Shown one piece after another: positions 34,873 to 43,856 of a DNA stretch of 54,889 nt. Location of the stretch: contig NZ_LJGU01000126.1 of assembly GCF_001751245.1 (NCBI RefSeq), positions 30 through 54,918 on the forward strand. Reading direction: 5' to 3'. The stretch's first letter is position 1, and the number at the start of each line of letters is the position of its first letter. The notes under the pieces were generated by a model that was given only the letters and a program-made list of their open reading frames with translations, was not told the origin of the DNA and ran no database searches. Source of the stretch: Streptomyces oceani. GTDB lineage: Bacteria > Actinomycetota > Actinomycetes > Streptomycetales > Streptomycetaceae. The position numbers and the translations under genes were made by a program.

Positions 34873-34902
34873 AGGCTAACGTCCCGTAAAACCTGTGTCC
34901 AA
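34873..34902 (-). promoter_or_regulatory. Promoter of the MazF module, probably leaderless
   Basis: On the minus strand, TTGGAC (34897-34902) and TAGCCT (34873-34878) are good -35 and -10 boxes 18 bases apart. The -10 ends 6 bases before the antitoxin ATG at 34866, so the mRNA would begin at or next to the start codon. Confidence 0.65.
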
Positions 34903-34923
34903 CGAATGTCGCACAGCCCCGCC

Positions 34924-35889
34924 TCACACTCGCGGCGAGTAGTGCCGCGGGCTGTCCCGCGCCTCCGGCGGCGGCAGGTTTCGGCGCGGCGTCTCCACCA
35001 CCGGGCTCGCGGCCGACCGACGACCGGCGACCCGGTCCCAGCCGGCACGCGCCCGCGGGTGGTACCGCCGCCGCGGCGGTACGAGCCGCCACGCTTGACG
35101 CACCACCCGTCCCAGCAGCCGCAACCGGCGCTCGTCCCGCACGCTCCAGCGATAGCCCAGCCGCTCGCGTACGGCCGGTGGGAAGAGCCCCACCGTCAGC
35201 CACACCGTCACCCGCGCCTGTGGCCCCCGCAGCACCCGCCACACCCGCTCGGGCAACCAGGACAGCGCGGGTGGCCTGGCGATCCTGCCGATGTCCAGCA
35301 CGTCCCGGGTGGGCTGGTTGTCCTCCAGGACCTCGGCGGCCATCCGGTCCCAGTACGCCTGGAACTCCTCCCAACTCTCCGGCACCGGGCGCATGCTGAC
35401 CCCGTACAGCCGGTACCAGCGCACGTGCTCGTCGAACAGCTGACGCTTCGCCGCCTCGTCCAGCCCCGGACCGAAGCGGTCGGCGATCAGCACGGTCAGC
35501 ATGAAGAAGGTGGCGTGCGCCCAGTAGAAGGTGTCCGGATCGAGCGCGTGGTACGGGCGGCCCCGGCGGTCCATGCCACGCACCGTGTCGTGGTAGCCCC
35601 GCACCTGGCGGGCGGTCTCGACGGCACGCGGGCCGTCGTACACCACGCCGCCTATCGGGTACAGCGAGCGGAACAGCCGCTGCCAGCGCTCCTCGAAGAA
35701 GCGCGAGTGCTCCGCCACCCCGGCGCCCAGCGCCGGGTGCATGTTCTGCATGGCCCCGGCCCAGGGAGCGAGCAGCACGCCGCGCCAGTCACCGAAGTAC
35801 TTCCAGGTGAGGCTGTCCGGACCGAGCGGCTCGGGGCCGCCCGGTGCGGCCGCGGCGGGCTGCTCCCCCGGTGCTGGTTCCGCTGTCAT
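34924..35889 (-). CDS. DUF2236 / MpaB-type oxygenase
   Basis: This 321-residue protein belongs to the DUF2236 family (MpaB/latex-clearing protein-like), which includes b-type haem oxygenases. Visible elements: the Trp-rich start WKYFGDWRGVLLAPWAGAMQ, HSRFFEERWQRLFRSLYPIG, and DPDTFYWAHATFFMLTVLIA, whose His is a candidate haem ligand. The ATG at 35889 follows GAGGAG. The C-terminus is Arg/Pro-rich. It is transcribed away from the SARP regulator gene; no link is evident. Substrate unknown. Confidence 0.82.
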   Translation of the reverse strand: MTAEPAPGEQPAAAAPGGPEPLGPDSLTWKYFGDWRGVLLAPWAGAMQNMHPALGAGVAEHSRFFEERWQRLFRSLYPIGGVVYDGPRAVETARQVRGYHDTVRGMDRRGRPYHALDPDTFYWAHATFFMLTVLIADRFGPGLDEAAKRQLFDEHVRWYRLYGVSMRPVPESWEEFQAYWDRMAAEVLEDNQPTRDVLDIGRIARPPALSWLPERVWRVLRGPQARVTVWLTVGLFPPAVRERLGYRWSVRDERRLRLLGRVVRQAWRLVPPRRRYHPRARAGWDRVAGRRSAASPVVETPRRNLPPPEARDSPRHYSPRV

Positions 35890-36120
35890 CCGCTCGCTCC
35901 TCCTCACCACACCATCACCCTCGGTTGCGCGTACCGTACGACCGCCTGCCGGGTGCGGGGGCGCGTGCGGACGTGTGGTCCGCGCGCCGAGCCCCGGGCT
36001 CGTACCCGCCCGCGCACGCGCCGCACCTGCCGGCCGGAGCCCGCCGGCCCCGGCCGGAGGCGCTTCCCAGCCATTATCATCGGTCCGGGACCCGCGAGGC
36101 CGGTGTCGGACAGCCGGCCC

Positions 36121-36150
36121 GCAGGCCACCGCAGGCCACCGAAACCACCG
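36121..36150. repeat. 10-bp direct repeats upstream of the SARP-type regulator gene
   Basis: GCAGGCCACC occurs twice in tandem (36121-36130, 36131-36140) followed by a degenerate unit GAAACCACCG (36141-36150). It lies about 96 bases before the regulator start, in the 356-base divergent gap 35890-36245. SARP proteins bind direct repeats, normally at 11-bp spacing, so autoregulation is possible. The gap also contains an ATTATCAT near 36074 and nothing else that I recognise. Confidence 0.5.
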
Positions 36151-36245
36151 CAAACAACGCCCCGTAGACCCGCCCCTACGACGTGTCCGCCCAGCCCGAC
36201 CGGACCGCGCGTACCTGCCCCAGGAGTGGAGACGACCGCCGCGCG

Positions 36246-39200
36246 ATGCCCCCCGTACTGACCCTGCTCGGCGGCGTGCGGTGGCAGGGCACCCCGGTGG
36301 TCGGAGGGCGCTCCCGTACGGTGCTCGCCACGCTCGTACGGCACGCGCCCGCGGGGGTCACCGACGCCCGGCTGATCGAGGAGCTCTGGGGCGACTCCGC
36401 GCCGGCCAACCCGACGAAGGCGCTGCGGGTCGTCATCTCCCGCACCCGCGCGGCGACCTCGCCGGACGCGGTACTCCGCGGGACGCACGGTTACCAGCTG
36501 GGGCTGGAGCCCGAGCAGGTGGACCTGCTGTACCTCGGCCTGCTCGTCGACCGCGCCCGCGCGGAACTGGCCGGCGACGACCTGCCAGCCGCCACGGAGA
36601 CCGCGCGCGAGGCCCTCCGGCTCGCCGAGACGGAGAGCGCGTTGAGCGAGTGCCCGCTCCCCGAGCTGGCGCGGGAGCGGCTGGACGAGGCACGCCTGCT
36701 GCTCGGGACGGCGCACGGCGGCAGCGGCGAGCACGAGAGCGCGCTACCGCTGTTGGAGGCCGCCCTGCGGCAGCATCCCGACGACGAGTCCCTGTTGGCC
36801 GAGCTGCTGCGCAGCGAGGCGGCGGTGCGCGGCACCGGCGCGGCTCTGGAGCGCTATGAGGCCCACCGCGCCGATCTCGCCCACCGCACCGGCTCCGACC
36901 CCGGCCCACGGCTGCGGCGGCTGCACAGCGCGCTGCTGGCCACCGACCGCCCCGTACGCGAGGGCGTGCGCTACGACCCGACGGAGCTGCTCGGCCGGGA
37001 GGCGGACCTGCGCCAGCTGCGCGGGCTGCTGGACAGCGCGCGGGTGACCTCGATCGTCGGCGCCGGCGGCCTGGGCAAGACCCGGTTGGCGCACGTGTTG
37101 GGGCGTACGGCCGAACAACCGGTGGTGCACTTCGTGGAGTTGGTGGGAGTGAGCGCCCCCGAGGACGTGGTCGGCGAGCTCGGTTCCGCGCTGGGCGTAC
37201 GCGACTCCGTGCACAGCCGGCGCACGCTCACCCCCGAGCAGCGGGCAGACACGCGCTCCCGGATAGCGCAGCAGCTGGACCGGGTGCCCACGCTGCTGGT
37301 CCTGGACAACTGCGAGCATCTGGTGGACGCCGTCGCCGAGTTGGTCGCGTTCCTGGTCGCCACCACCCGTGACCTGCGGGTGCTCACGACCAGCAGGGCA
37401 CCGCTGAACATCGCGGCCGAACGGGTCCATCCGCTCGGCCAGCTCGGCACGGCGGACGCGGCGGAACTCTTCAGGCAGCGCGCCACCGCCGCGCGCCCGG
37501 GCGCGGGGCTGCCCGAGACGGCCGTTGCCGAGGTGGTGACCAGGCTGGACGGCGTGCCGCTGGCCGTCGAGCTGGCCGCCGCGAAGATCCGGGTGCTCTC
37601 CGTCGAGGAGATCGGCACCCGGCTGGAGGACCGGTTCGCGCTGCTGCGTGGCGGTGACCGCGGCGCACCCGACCGGCACCAGACGCTGCTGGCCGTCATC
37701 GAGTGGTCCTGGAGCCTGCTCACCGGCTCCGAGCGTGACGCGCTGTGCCGCCTCGCGGTCTTCCAGGACGGCTTCACCCCGGACACCGCCGAGGCCGTAC
37801 TCGCCGACCTCACCGAGCAGCCGGGCGAGGTACTGGAGGCCGTGCGGGCCCTCGTCGACCAGTCGCTGCTGACTGCGTACGACACCACGTCCGGGGTGCG
37901 GTACGGGATGCTGGAGACCGTCCGGGAGTTCGGCCGGATGCGGTCGCGTGACAGGGGCTCGGAGGCGGACTCCCTGGCGGCGCGGCGTCGCTGGGCCCGC
38001 GGTTACGCGGCGCGCGCGGTCACCGAGGTGTCCGGGCCGGGGCAGTTGGCCGCCGTGGACGCGCTGGCGGCCGAGGAGAGCAACCTCGCCGACGTACTGC
38101 GTCGGGCGTTGGCGGAGCAGGACCCGGAGACCGTGGTGGTGCTGCTGGACGCGCTCGGCGCGTGCTGGTCGATCCGGGGCGAACACCTGCGGATCTTCAC
38201 GCTGCTCGACTCCGTCGAGGCGGTACTCGACGGTTGGGCACCGCCGCCGGAACTGGCCGATCACACCCGGTCGGCGCTGGCCACGCTGATCACCAACGCC
38301 TCGATCGCCGTTGGCGGCAGCCCCCGCCGGGCACGGGCGCTGCTGTGCGAACTGGGCCCGGAGTCCGGTCGTCCGGAAGTCACCGCCGCCGCCACGCTCG
38401 CCCTCGCCTACGATCCGGACGACCCCGCCAGCTACCCGGCACGGCTGACACGGTTGTGCGGAGACCCGAACCGCCGGATCGCCGCACTGGCGATGCAGGC
38501 ACACGGTCACGGCTTGGAGAACTCCGGCGACCCGGCCGCGGCCGTGGGCGTCGCGAGCCGGGCGCTGGAGCTGACCAGAGAAGAGGACGACCCCTGGCAA
38601 CAGGCGATCCAGCGGTCCCAACTGGCCCAGCTGCACTCGCAGCTCGGCCAGCACGACGAAGCCGCTCGGCACGCCGTACTGGCCCTTCCGGTGCTGGAAC
38701 GACTCGACGCGGCGGACGACGTCGTACAGCTGCGCGGCCTGGTCAGTCTGTCGGCGATCTGGCACGGCCGCTACGAGGAGGCGGCTCGGGCCGTCGAGGA
38801 CTTCGCCCCCGTGAACCGGCAGGAGCGGAGTTTCGGCGGCCAGGGCGCCGTGGCCCTCAGCGAGGCCGAACTCGCCCTCGCCCGGGGCGAGCACGCCGAG
38901 GGCCTGGGGCGCTACCGAGGCGTCGTGCGGAAGATGCGGGAGCTGCGGTACCCGGGCCTGGTGGGTGAGCCCACCGGATACGAGCCCTGGGTGCTGTTCA
39001 GTGAGTCGGCGGCTCTGGTCGCGTACGCCCGACACGGGCAGCCGGCGGGAGAGGCCGACGCCGGGCCGCCCGCCGCGGTGACGAGCGCGGGCGGTTACGG
39101 CGCGGAGCTGTACGCCACGCTCCGCGCCAAGCTGCCCCGGTACCTCGACCCGGCTCGTGCGGACATCGACCTGCCCGTAGCCGGCACCGTGATGTTCGGG

Positions 39201-39440
39201 CTCAGCGCCTGGGGGCTTGCCACGGGCACGTTGCCCGTGCACGACGTCGTACGCCTCGCCGTGCTCGCCGACCGCTTCGGCTACAACCGCTCGGTGCCCA
39301 CCATGAAGCTGCGTACGGTCAGTGAGCCGGCGGAGAGCATCGCGCCGGGGATGTGGGACGCCGTCCACCGGGAGTACGGCGAGCGGCGCGGGCCGGATCT
39401 GCTCGAGGAGGCACGTCGGCTCCTCGAGCAGCTGGCGTAG
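36246..39440 (+). CDS. SARP/AfsR-type regulator: winged helix, BTAD, NB-ARC-like ATPase, TPR-like C-terminus
   Basis: This 1064-residue protein has an OmpR-type winged helix (LTLLGGVRWQGTPVVGGRSR, about residues 4-90), a BTAD domain (about 95-240, ending YEAHRADLAHRTGSDPGPRL), and an AAA/NB-ARC domain with Walker A IVGAGGLGKTRLAHV near 272 and Walker B TLLVLDNCEHLVDAV near 350. A long helical, TPR-like C-terminus follows. AfsR-like proteins activate secondary metabolism. The ATG at 36246 lies where homology begins; GTG at 36183 is possible. No biosynthetic cluster is visible, so targets are unknown; a DrrAB-type exporter converges from the right. Confidence 0.9.
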   Translation: MPPVLTLLGGVRWQGTPVVGGRSRTVLATLVRHAPAGVTDARLIEELWGDSAPANPTKALRVVISRTRAATSPDAVLRGTHGYQLGLEPEQVDLLYLGLLVDRARAELAGDDLPAATETAREALRLAETESALSECPLPELARERLDEARLLLGTAHGGSGEHESALPLLEAALRQHPDDESLLAELLRSEAAVRGTGAALERYEAHRADLAHRTGSDPGPRLRRLHSALLATDRPVREGVRYDPTELLGREADLRQLRGLLDSARVTSIVGAGGLGKTRLAHVLGRTAEQPVVHFVELVGVSAPEDVVGELGSALGVRDSVHSRRTLTPEQRADTRSRIAQQLDRVPTLLVLDNCEHLVDAVAELVAFLVATTRDLRVLTTSRAPLNIAAERVHPLGQLGTADAAELFRQRATAARPGAGLPETAVAEVVTRLDGVPLAVELAAAKIRVLSVEEIGTRLEDRFALLRGGDRGAPDRHQTLLAVIEWSWSLLTGSERDALCRLAVFQDGFTPDTAEAVLADLTEQPGEVLEAVRALVDQSLLTAYDTTSGVRYGMLETVREFGRMRSRDRGSEADSLAARRRWARGYAARAVTEVSGPGQLAAVDALAAEESNLADVLRRALAEQDPETVVVLLDALGACWSIRGEHLRIFTLLDSVEAVLDGWAPPPELADHTRSALATLITNASIAVGGSPRRARALLCELGPESGRPEVTAAATLALAYDPDDPASYPARLTRLCGDPNRRIAALAMQAHGHGLENSGDPAAAVGVASRALELTREEDDPWQQAIQRSQLAQLHSQLGQHDEAARHAVLALPVLERLDAADDVVQLRGLVSLSAIWHGRYEEAARAVEDFAPVNRQERSFGGQGAVALSEAELALARGEHAEGLGRYRGVVRKMRELRYPGLVGEPTGYEPWVLFSESAALVAYARHGQPAGEADAGPPAAVTSAGGYGAELYATLRAKLPRYLDPARADIDLPVAGTVMFGLSAWGLATGTLPVHDVVRLAVLADRFGYNRSVPTMKLRTVSEPAESIAPGMWDAVHREYGERRGPDLLEEARRLLEQLA

Positions 39441-39506
39441 AGGCCCGACCCGCGAGGGGCGCGGACAAGCGACGGTCAGGCCGTCAGCGGTCGCCGCCGG
39501 ACACGG

Positions 39507-40352
39507 TCACAGGTTGCGACGGAACCCGGCGACGGACAGCGGCGCGAAGATCGCCACCACAGCCGCGCAGCCGAGCAGTGCCCATCCGACATCGGCGGTC
39601 ACCGCGCCGTGGTTGGCGAGGTCGCGTACCGCGGACACGACATGTGACACGGGATTGATCCGAACGAACCCGGACAGCCAGCCTGGCAGCGAGTCCACCG
39701 GCACGAAGGCGTTGGACAGGAAGGTCAGCGGGAACATGATCATCATCGAGATGCTCTGCACGCTCTGCGCGCTCCGGGCGATCGTACCGACCCAGGTGAA
39801 CGCCCAGGCGAGCGACCAACCCGCGATCACGGCGAGCAACACCCCCGCCGCCACGCCGAAGACGCCGCCCTGCGGACGGTAACCGATCGCGATCCCGATG
39901 CCGAAGGTCAGCGTGCTGGCGATCGCGTACCGCAGCAGATCCGCGACCATCGGCCCGGCCAGTGGCGTGATCCGGGCGATGGGGAGAGCCCGGAACCGGT
40001 CAAACACCCCCTTGGCCATGTCCTCCCGCAGCTGCGCCCCGGTCGCCATGCAGGCCGTCAGGGTGGTCTGCGCCAGGATGCCGGGGATCAGCATCGGGAG
40101 GTACGAGTCCACGTCGCCGGCGATCGCGCCGCCGAAGACGAACGCGAACATCGCGGTGAACAGCAGCGGTTGCAGCGCGACGTCGAAGAACTGATCCGGG
40201 GCGCGACGCATCTTCTTGGCGGACCTCCAGGCCAGCGCCATGACCTGGCTGAAGACTTGCTGTAGGGACACCCGCGGCCTGGTCGCGACGACCGGGGCGA
40301 CGAGGCCCTCCGGTGCCTGCCCGGGCTCGTTGACGGGGGTGGTCACGGTCAT
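39507..40352 (-). CDS. ABC-2 type exporter permease (DrrB-like)
   Basis: This 281-residue protein has six hydrophobic segments and the ABC-2 motif region (RFRALPIARITPLAGPMVAD between segments 2 and 3; MMIMFPLTFLSNAFVPVDSLPGW before the last). Its start overlaps the stop of the ATPase gene (ATGA, 40349-40352). It resembles DrrB of daunorubicin export and related permeases, and would form the membrane part of a drug or lipid exporter. Confidence 0.92.
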   Translation of the reverse strand: MTVTTPVNEPGQAPEGLVAPVVATRPRVSLQQVFSQVMALAWRSAKKMRRAPDQFFDVALQPLLFTAMFAFVFGGAIAGDVDSYLPMLIPGILAQTTLTACMATGAQLREDMAKGVFDRFRALPIARITPLAGPMVADLLRYAIASTLTFGIGIAIGYRPQGGVFGVAAGVLLAVIAGWSLAWAFTWVGTIARSAQSVQSISMMIMFPLTFLSNAFVPVDSLPGWLSGFVRINPVSHVVSAVRDLANHGAVTADVGWALLGCAAVVAIFAPLSVAGFRRNL

Positions 40353-41377
40353 CGGGCGGCCTCCGTGGCGTGTTCGTTCGCCTCGTGATGGTCGGAGGCG
40401 GGTTTGGTGTGGGAGTCGTGTCCGGTGAGGGCGAGGAAGACCTCGTCCAGGGTGGGTTTGCGTACGCTCACGGAGGCGATGCTGATCTCGGCGTTCCGCA
40501 GGGTCATGAGCACGTCGGTGGCCTGGTCACCGTGCTCGATGGGCAGGTTGAGCCGGCCGTGTTCGGGAGTGAGCACTGGCTCCTCGCTCGCCGTTCCCCG
40601 CAGTGCGGCCCTCGCCTCGTGCAACCGCGCCGAGTCCTCCAGCACCAGTTGCAGCGTGGAACTGCCAACCGCGTTCTTGAGCCCGTCGGGGGTGTCCTCG
40701 GCGACCTTGCGTCCCTGGTCGATCACCGCGATCCGGTCGGCCAGTTGGTCCGCCTCGTCCAGGTACTGGGTGGTCAGCAGGACGGTGCAACCCTCCACCA
40801 CCAACTCCCGGATGGTGTCCCACATCTGGCCCCTCGTACGGGGATCGAGGCCGGTCGTCGGCTCGTCCAGGAAGATCAGGGGTGGTCGGGTGATCAGGCT
40901 GGCGGCCAGGTCCAGGCGGCGACGCATGCCACCCGAGAACTGGTTGATCGTCTTGTGCGCGGCTTCCTCGAGTCCGAACTGGTCCAGCAGGTGCGTCGCC
41001 CGGCGGCGTGCCGCCGAGGAGCTGAGTCCCTGGAGCCTGCCGAAGAGCCGGAGGTTCTCGGCCGCGGTCAGATCCTCGTCCACCGAGGCGTACTGGCCGG
41101 TGACTCCGAGGAGTTGTCGCACCGCGTGCGGACGGCTGGCCACGTCCACTCCGAAGATCTCGGCCCGGCCCCCGTCGATGGCGAGCAGGGTGGCGAGCAT
41201 CCGGAGCATCGTGGTCTTGCCGGCGCCGTTCGGTCCGAGGACCCCGTAGATCTCACCCGTACGCACGCGCAGGTCGATGCCGTCGACGGCGCGGTGTCCG
41301 GCGAAGCTCTTCACCAAGCCCTCGGCACGCACGGCCGGGGCCGCGGACGCGGGTGGTGGCGTGTTGTGTGTCGTCAT
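40349..41377 (-). CDS. ABC exporter ATPase (DrrA-like)
   Basis: This 342-residue ATPase has Walker A GPNGAGKT (about residues 47-54), signature FSGGMRRRLDLA, Walker B LIFLDEPTTGLDP and the DrrA-type C-terminal domain (RKPTLDEVFLALTG). It belongs to the DrrA family of drug-resistance ABC ATPases. The start at ATG 41377 is uncertain because no clear ribosome site is present. It lies just beyond the ssrA terminator and probably has its own promoter in 41378-41479. Confidence 0.92.
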   Translation of the reverse strand: MTTHNTPPPASAAPAVRAEGLVKSFAGHRAVDGIDLRVRTGEIYGVLGPNGAGKTTMLRMLATLLAIDGGRAEIFGVDVASRPHAVRQLLGVTGQYASVDEDLTAAENLRLFGRLQGLSSSAARRRATHLLDQFGLEEAAHKTINQFSGGMRRRLDLAASLITRPPLIFLDEPTTGLDPRTRGQMWDTIRELVVEGCTVLLTTQYLDEADQLADRIAVIDQGRKVAEDTPDGLKNAVGSSTLQLVLEDSARLHEARAALRGTASEEPVLTPEHGRLNLPIEHGDQATDVLMTLRNAEISIASVSVRKPTLDEVFLALTGHDSHTKPASDHHEANEHATEAAR

Positions 41378-41479
41378 GCGCCACACGCTCGCCGGTGCCG
41401 GTTTCAGCGCGCCTTCACGACGGTTTCGCCGGTGCCCGCCGGCACGGCCAACGCGCCACTGTCGACACGTCCCGAACAG

Positions 41480-41530
41480 CACGAAGGCCCCTGGCCCGCC
41501 GACAGTGTCGGCGGGCCAGGGGCCTTCGTG
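41480..41530. terminator. Terminator of the tmRNA gene
   Basis: Arms 41480-41503 and 41507-41530 are perfect 24-bp complements with a 3-base loop. It starts 5 bases beyond the 3' end of ssrA on its strand. Confidence 0.9.
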
Positions 41531-41535
41531 AGGGA

Positions 41536-41907
41536 TGGTGGAGATGGCGGGAATCGAACCCGCGTCCAACGGTGCGGAAGAAGGGCTTCTCCGAGCGCAG
41601 TCCGCTGCGATTTTCTCAGCCCCGGAGATCACGCGGACAAGTCTCCGACGGGCTCAGTCACTGTTAGTTGTCCCGGTAGACCCCGTGACCGGGCCTACGC
41701 GGTGAGTTCCCTCACTGATACTGGGATCCGGGCCGGAAACACTCCCGGGCCAGCACTTCGCAGGTCGCTACTTAGGCAGCGAGGGCGAAGGAATCGCGCT
41801 TGGAATCGGCGATTATTTTTTTGCGGCAGGTGGTTAACGAGATCATTGCCGCGTTCCTCGGCTCGCTTCTCCTGCTTCGACATCCGCTGTCGAAACCGAT
41901 CATCCCC
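41536..41907 (-). ncRNA. ssrA: tmRNA (transfer-messenger RNA)
   Basis: Read on the minus strand, the 372-base RNA starts GGGGATGATCGG and ends CATCTCCACCA, so 5' GGGGAUG pairs with CAUCUCC of the acceptor stem and CCA is encoded. The T-arm GGTTCGATTC is present near the 3' end. The tag frame reads ADSKRDSFALAA and a stop (41810 to 41772), with UAAUC before the resume codon GCC, like UAGUC in E. coli. It acts with SmpB, encoded next door, to rescue stalled ribosomes and mark the product for proteolysis. Exact ends are inferred from acceptor pairing. Confidence 0.95.
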
Positions 41908-41925
41908 ATGTTGAGTTGACAAACC

Positions 41926-41945
41926 CCGCACCTCTGCGGGTGCGG
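41926..41945 (-). terminator. Short terminator between smpB and ssrA
   Basis: CCGCACC (41926-41932) and GGTGCGG (41939-41945) form a 7-bp stem with a 6-base loop. On the minus strand it is followed by GGTTTGTC. It lies between smpB and ssrA and may end or attenuate the smpB transcript. Confidence 0.5.
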
Positions 41946-42067
41946 TTCCATCGTACGGGATCAGCGCACGCGGGTGCCAGTCTATTCCCCGGCCGTGCTG
42001 ACCAGCCGGCACGGCGACGGCGACACCCGCAGCGGGCGTACCGACAGCGGCCCGCCGGCCACCGCCG

Positions 42068-42565
42068 TCACGCCCGCTGCTTACGGCGTACCGCCGAGAT
42101 GACCCGCTCCGCCTCGCGCCGGTCCTGCTTCTCCCGCAACGTCTGCCGCTTGTCGTACTCCTTCTTGCCCTTCGCCAGGGCCAGCTCGATCTTGGCCCGG
42201 CCGTTCCGGAAGTAGAGCGACAGCGGGACCAGGGTGTAACCGGTCTCCTTGGTCTTGCCGATCAGCTTGTCGATCTCCTCGCGGTGCAGCAACAGCTTCC
42301 GCTTCCGCCGAGCACTGTGGTTGGTCCAGGTGCCCTGGGAGTACTCCGCGATGTGTACGTTGTGCAGCCACACCTCGCCGTCGTCAAGCTGCCCGAAACC
42401 GTCCACCAGCGAGGCCCGGCCCTGACGTAGGGACTTGACCTCCGTGCCGGTCAGCACGATCCCGCACTCGTAGGTGTCCAGGATCAGGTAGTCGTACCGC
42501 GCCCGCTTGTTCTGCGCGATGAGCTTCCGGTCCGGGTCCGCCTTCTTGGTCTTCTTCTTGGCCAT
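42068..42565 (-). CDS. smpB: SsrA-binding protein SmpB
   Basis: This 165-residue protein is the tmRNA partner: [60 protein letters not shown] and the basic C-terminal tail [20 protein letters not shown] that enters the ribosomal A site. It binds the tRNA-like domain of tmRNA and recruits it to stalled ribosomes. ssrA lies 160 bases downstream on the same strand. Confidence 0.97.
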   Translation of the reverse strand: MAKKKTKKADPDRKLIAQNKRARYDYLILDTYECGIVLTGTEVKSLRQGRASLVDGFGQLDDGEVWLHNVHIAEYSQGTWTNHSARRKRKLLLHREEIDKLIGKTKETGYTLVPLSLYFRNGRAKIELALAKGKKEYDKRQTLREKQDRREAERVISAVRRKQRA

Positions 42566-42583
42566 AGTCAGGCCATTCTTCCA

Positions 42584-43789
42584 CTACGACCCGGAGGCGA
42601 GGCCACTCAATACCGTGCGGGCACGATTCAGCGCCGACTCCTCGGTCTCGACGGCCAGATCCGGGGTCAGTCCCTCGCGGCGCAGGTCCCGGCCGGCGGG
42701 CGTGACGTAGTGTCCGACGGTCAGCTCGGCGACCGAGCCGTCCGCCATCTCGTGCGGCACCTGCACGGACGCCTTACCGAAGGTACGGTTGCCCACCACC
42801 ACCGCCCGGCCCCGGTCCTGCAGGGCGCCGGCGAGGAGTTCGGCGGCGCTCATCGTGCCCCCGTCCACCAGCACCACCACCGGGGACTCGGTGTTCCCGC
42901 CCTCCTCGGCGTACAACGAGCGCTGCTCGCCGTCGTCGTCCCACGTCGCGACCAACCCGCCGTCCAGCAGCGCCGAGGCGGCCTCGGCGGCCTCGGTCAC
43001 CAGGCCGCCCGAGTTGCCCCGCAGGTCGAGCAGAATGCCGGCGCCGTCCGGGGTGGAGCGTACGGCCTCCCGCACCCGCTGCCCGGAATCCTCGGTGAAG
43101 TGCGCGATCTTGATCCGGTTGACGTCCGGGGACAGTTGCTCGGAGACGACGGTCTCCGCGGAGAGCCGGACGCGGCGCACCGTCTCCGTCCGGTCCCGAC
43201 CCTCGGAGGTGAGCCCGAGCCGCACGGCACTGCCCGGATCGGCCGCCGTAGTGCCCTCCGCGGTGCCGCGCAGCATCGCCACCACCTCGGTGACCGGCTT
43301 CGTCGCCACGCTGGTGCCGTTCACCGAGCGCAGCCGGTCCCCGGGGCGGATTCCGGCCCTGGCCGCCGGACTGTCCGGCGCGACCTCGGTCACCCGGACC
43401 GTACGCTCGTCGGCGTCGGCGCCAGTGTCGGCGCCGGCCTGCCGGCTGACGGAGATCCCGGTGCCGACGTACTCACCGTCCAGCTTCCGTCGCAGGCCGT
43501 CGTACTCCCGCGCGGAGTACGCCGAGGACCAGCGGTCGCCGCTGCGGCTGACCAGCTCCTCGGCGGCGTCGCGCGGTTCGGCCTCCCGAGGCTCCCCGCC
43601 TTCCCGGGCCGGTTCCTCGACGTCCCCAACTGGTATACGGGCTGCGGTGTCGCGGTCCGCGGACCGCGACTCGTCGCCGCCCCAGGAACCGGTGGCGGCA
43701 CCGGTCGCGAGCACGCCCACGAAGACCAGTGTGAGGGCGCCCCCGCTGCGAACGCGGCGTGGCGGCGCGGAGTTCCACTTAGCCGGCAT
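42584..43789 (-). CDS. S41-family C-terminal processing peptidase with PDZ domain
   Basis: This 401-residue protein has a hydrophobic anchor (ALTLVFVGVLATGAATGSW, about residues 18-36), a disordered charged linker, a PDZ domain (VRVTEVAPDSPAARAGI, RPGDRLRSVNGTSV) and the S41 protease domain. The catalytic Ser is in VDGGTMSAAELLA near residue 313 and the Lys in NRTFGKASVQ near 338, the 25-residue spacing of Tsp/CtpA. It acts outside the membrane on proteins with apolar C-termini. The ftsX-S41-smpB order is conserved in Streptomyces as I recall it. Confidence 0.92.
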   Translation of the reverse strand: MPAKWNSAPPRRVRSGGALTLVFVGVLATGAATGSWGGDESRSADRDTAARIPVGDVEEPAREGGEPREAEPRDAAEELVSRSGDRWSSAYSAREYDGLRRKLDGEYVGTGISVSRQAGADTGADADERTVRVTEVAPDSPAARAGIRPGDRLRSVNGTSVATKPVTEVVAMLRGTAEGTTAADPGSAVRLGLTSEGRDRTETVRRVRLSAETVVSEQLSPDVNRIKIAHFTEDSGQRVREAVRSTPDGAGILLDLRGNSGGLVTEAAEAASALLDGGLVATWDDDGEQRSLYAEEGGNTESPVVVLVDGGTMSAAELLAGALQDRGRAVVVGNRTFGKASVQVPHEMADGSVAELTVGHYVTPAGRDLRREGLTPDLAVETEESALNRARTVLSGLASGS

Positions 43790-43856
43790 GCTTCGGAGTC
43801 TAAGTCAGACACGGGCGCGCCAAAGGCAGTTGCCCGGCGCGCGCCCGCGTCTTCCG

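Noticed and set aside
36744..39368. A very long open frame antisense to the SARP regulator gene
   Set aside because: Such frames arise in high-GC DNA opposite real genes. Its translation is low-complexity, and the sense strand has clear domains.
41536..41907. ssrA 3' end as the attachment site of an integrated element covering 18.9-41.4 kb
   Set aside because: No integrase gene and no second copy of the ssrA 3' end were found in the window.
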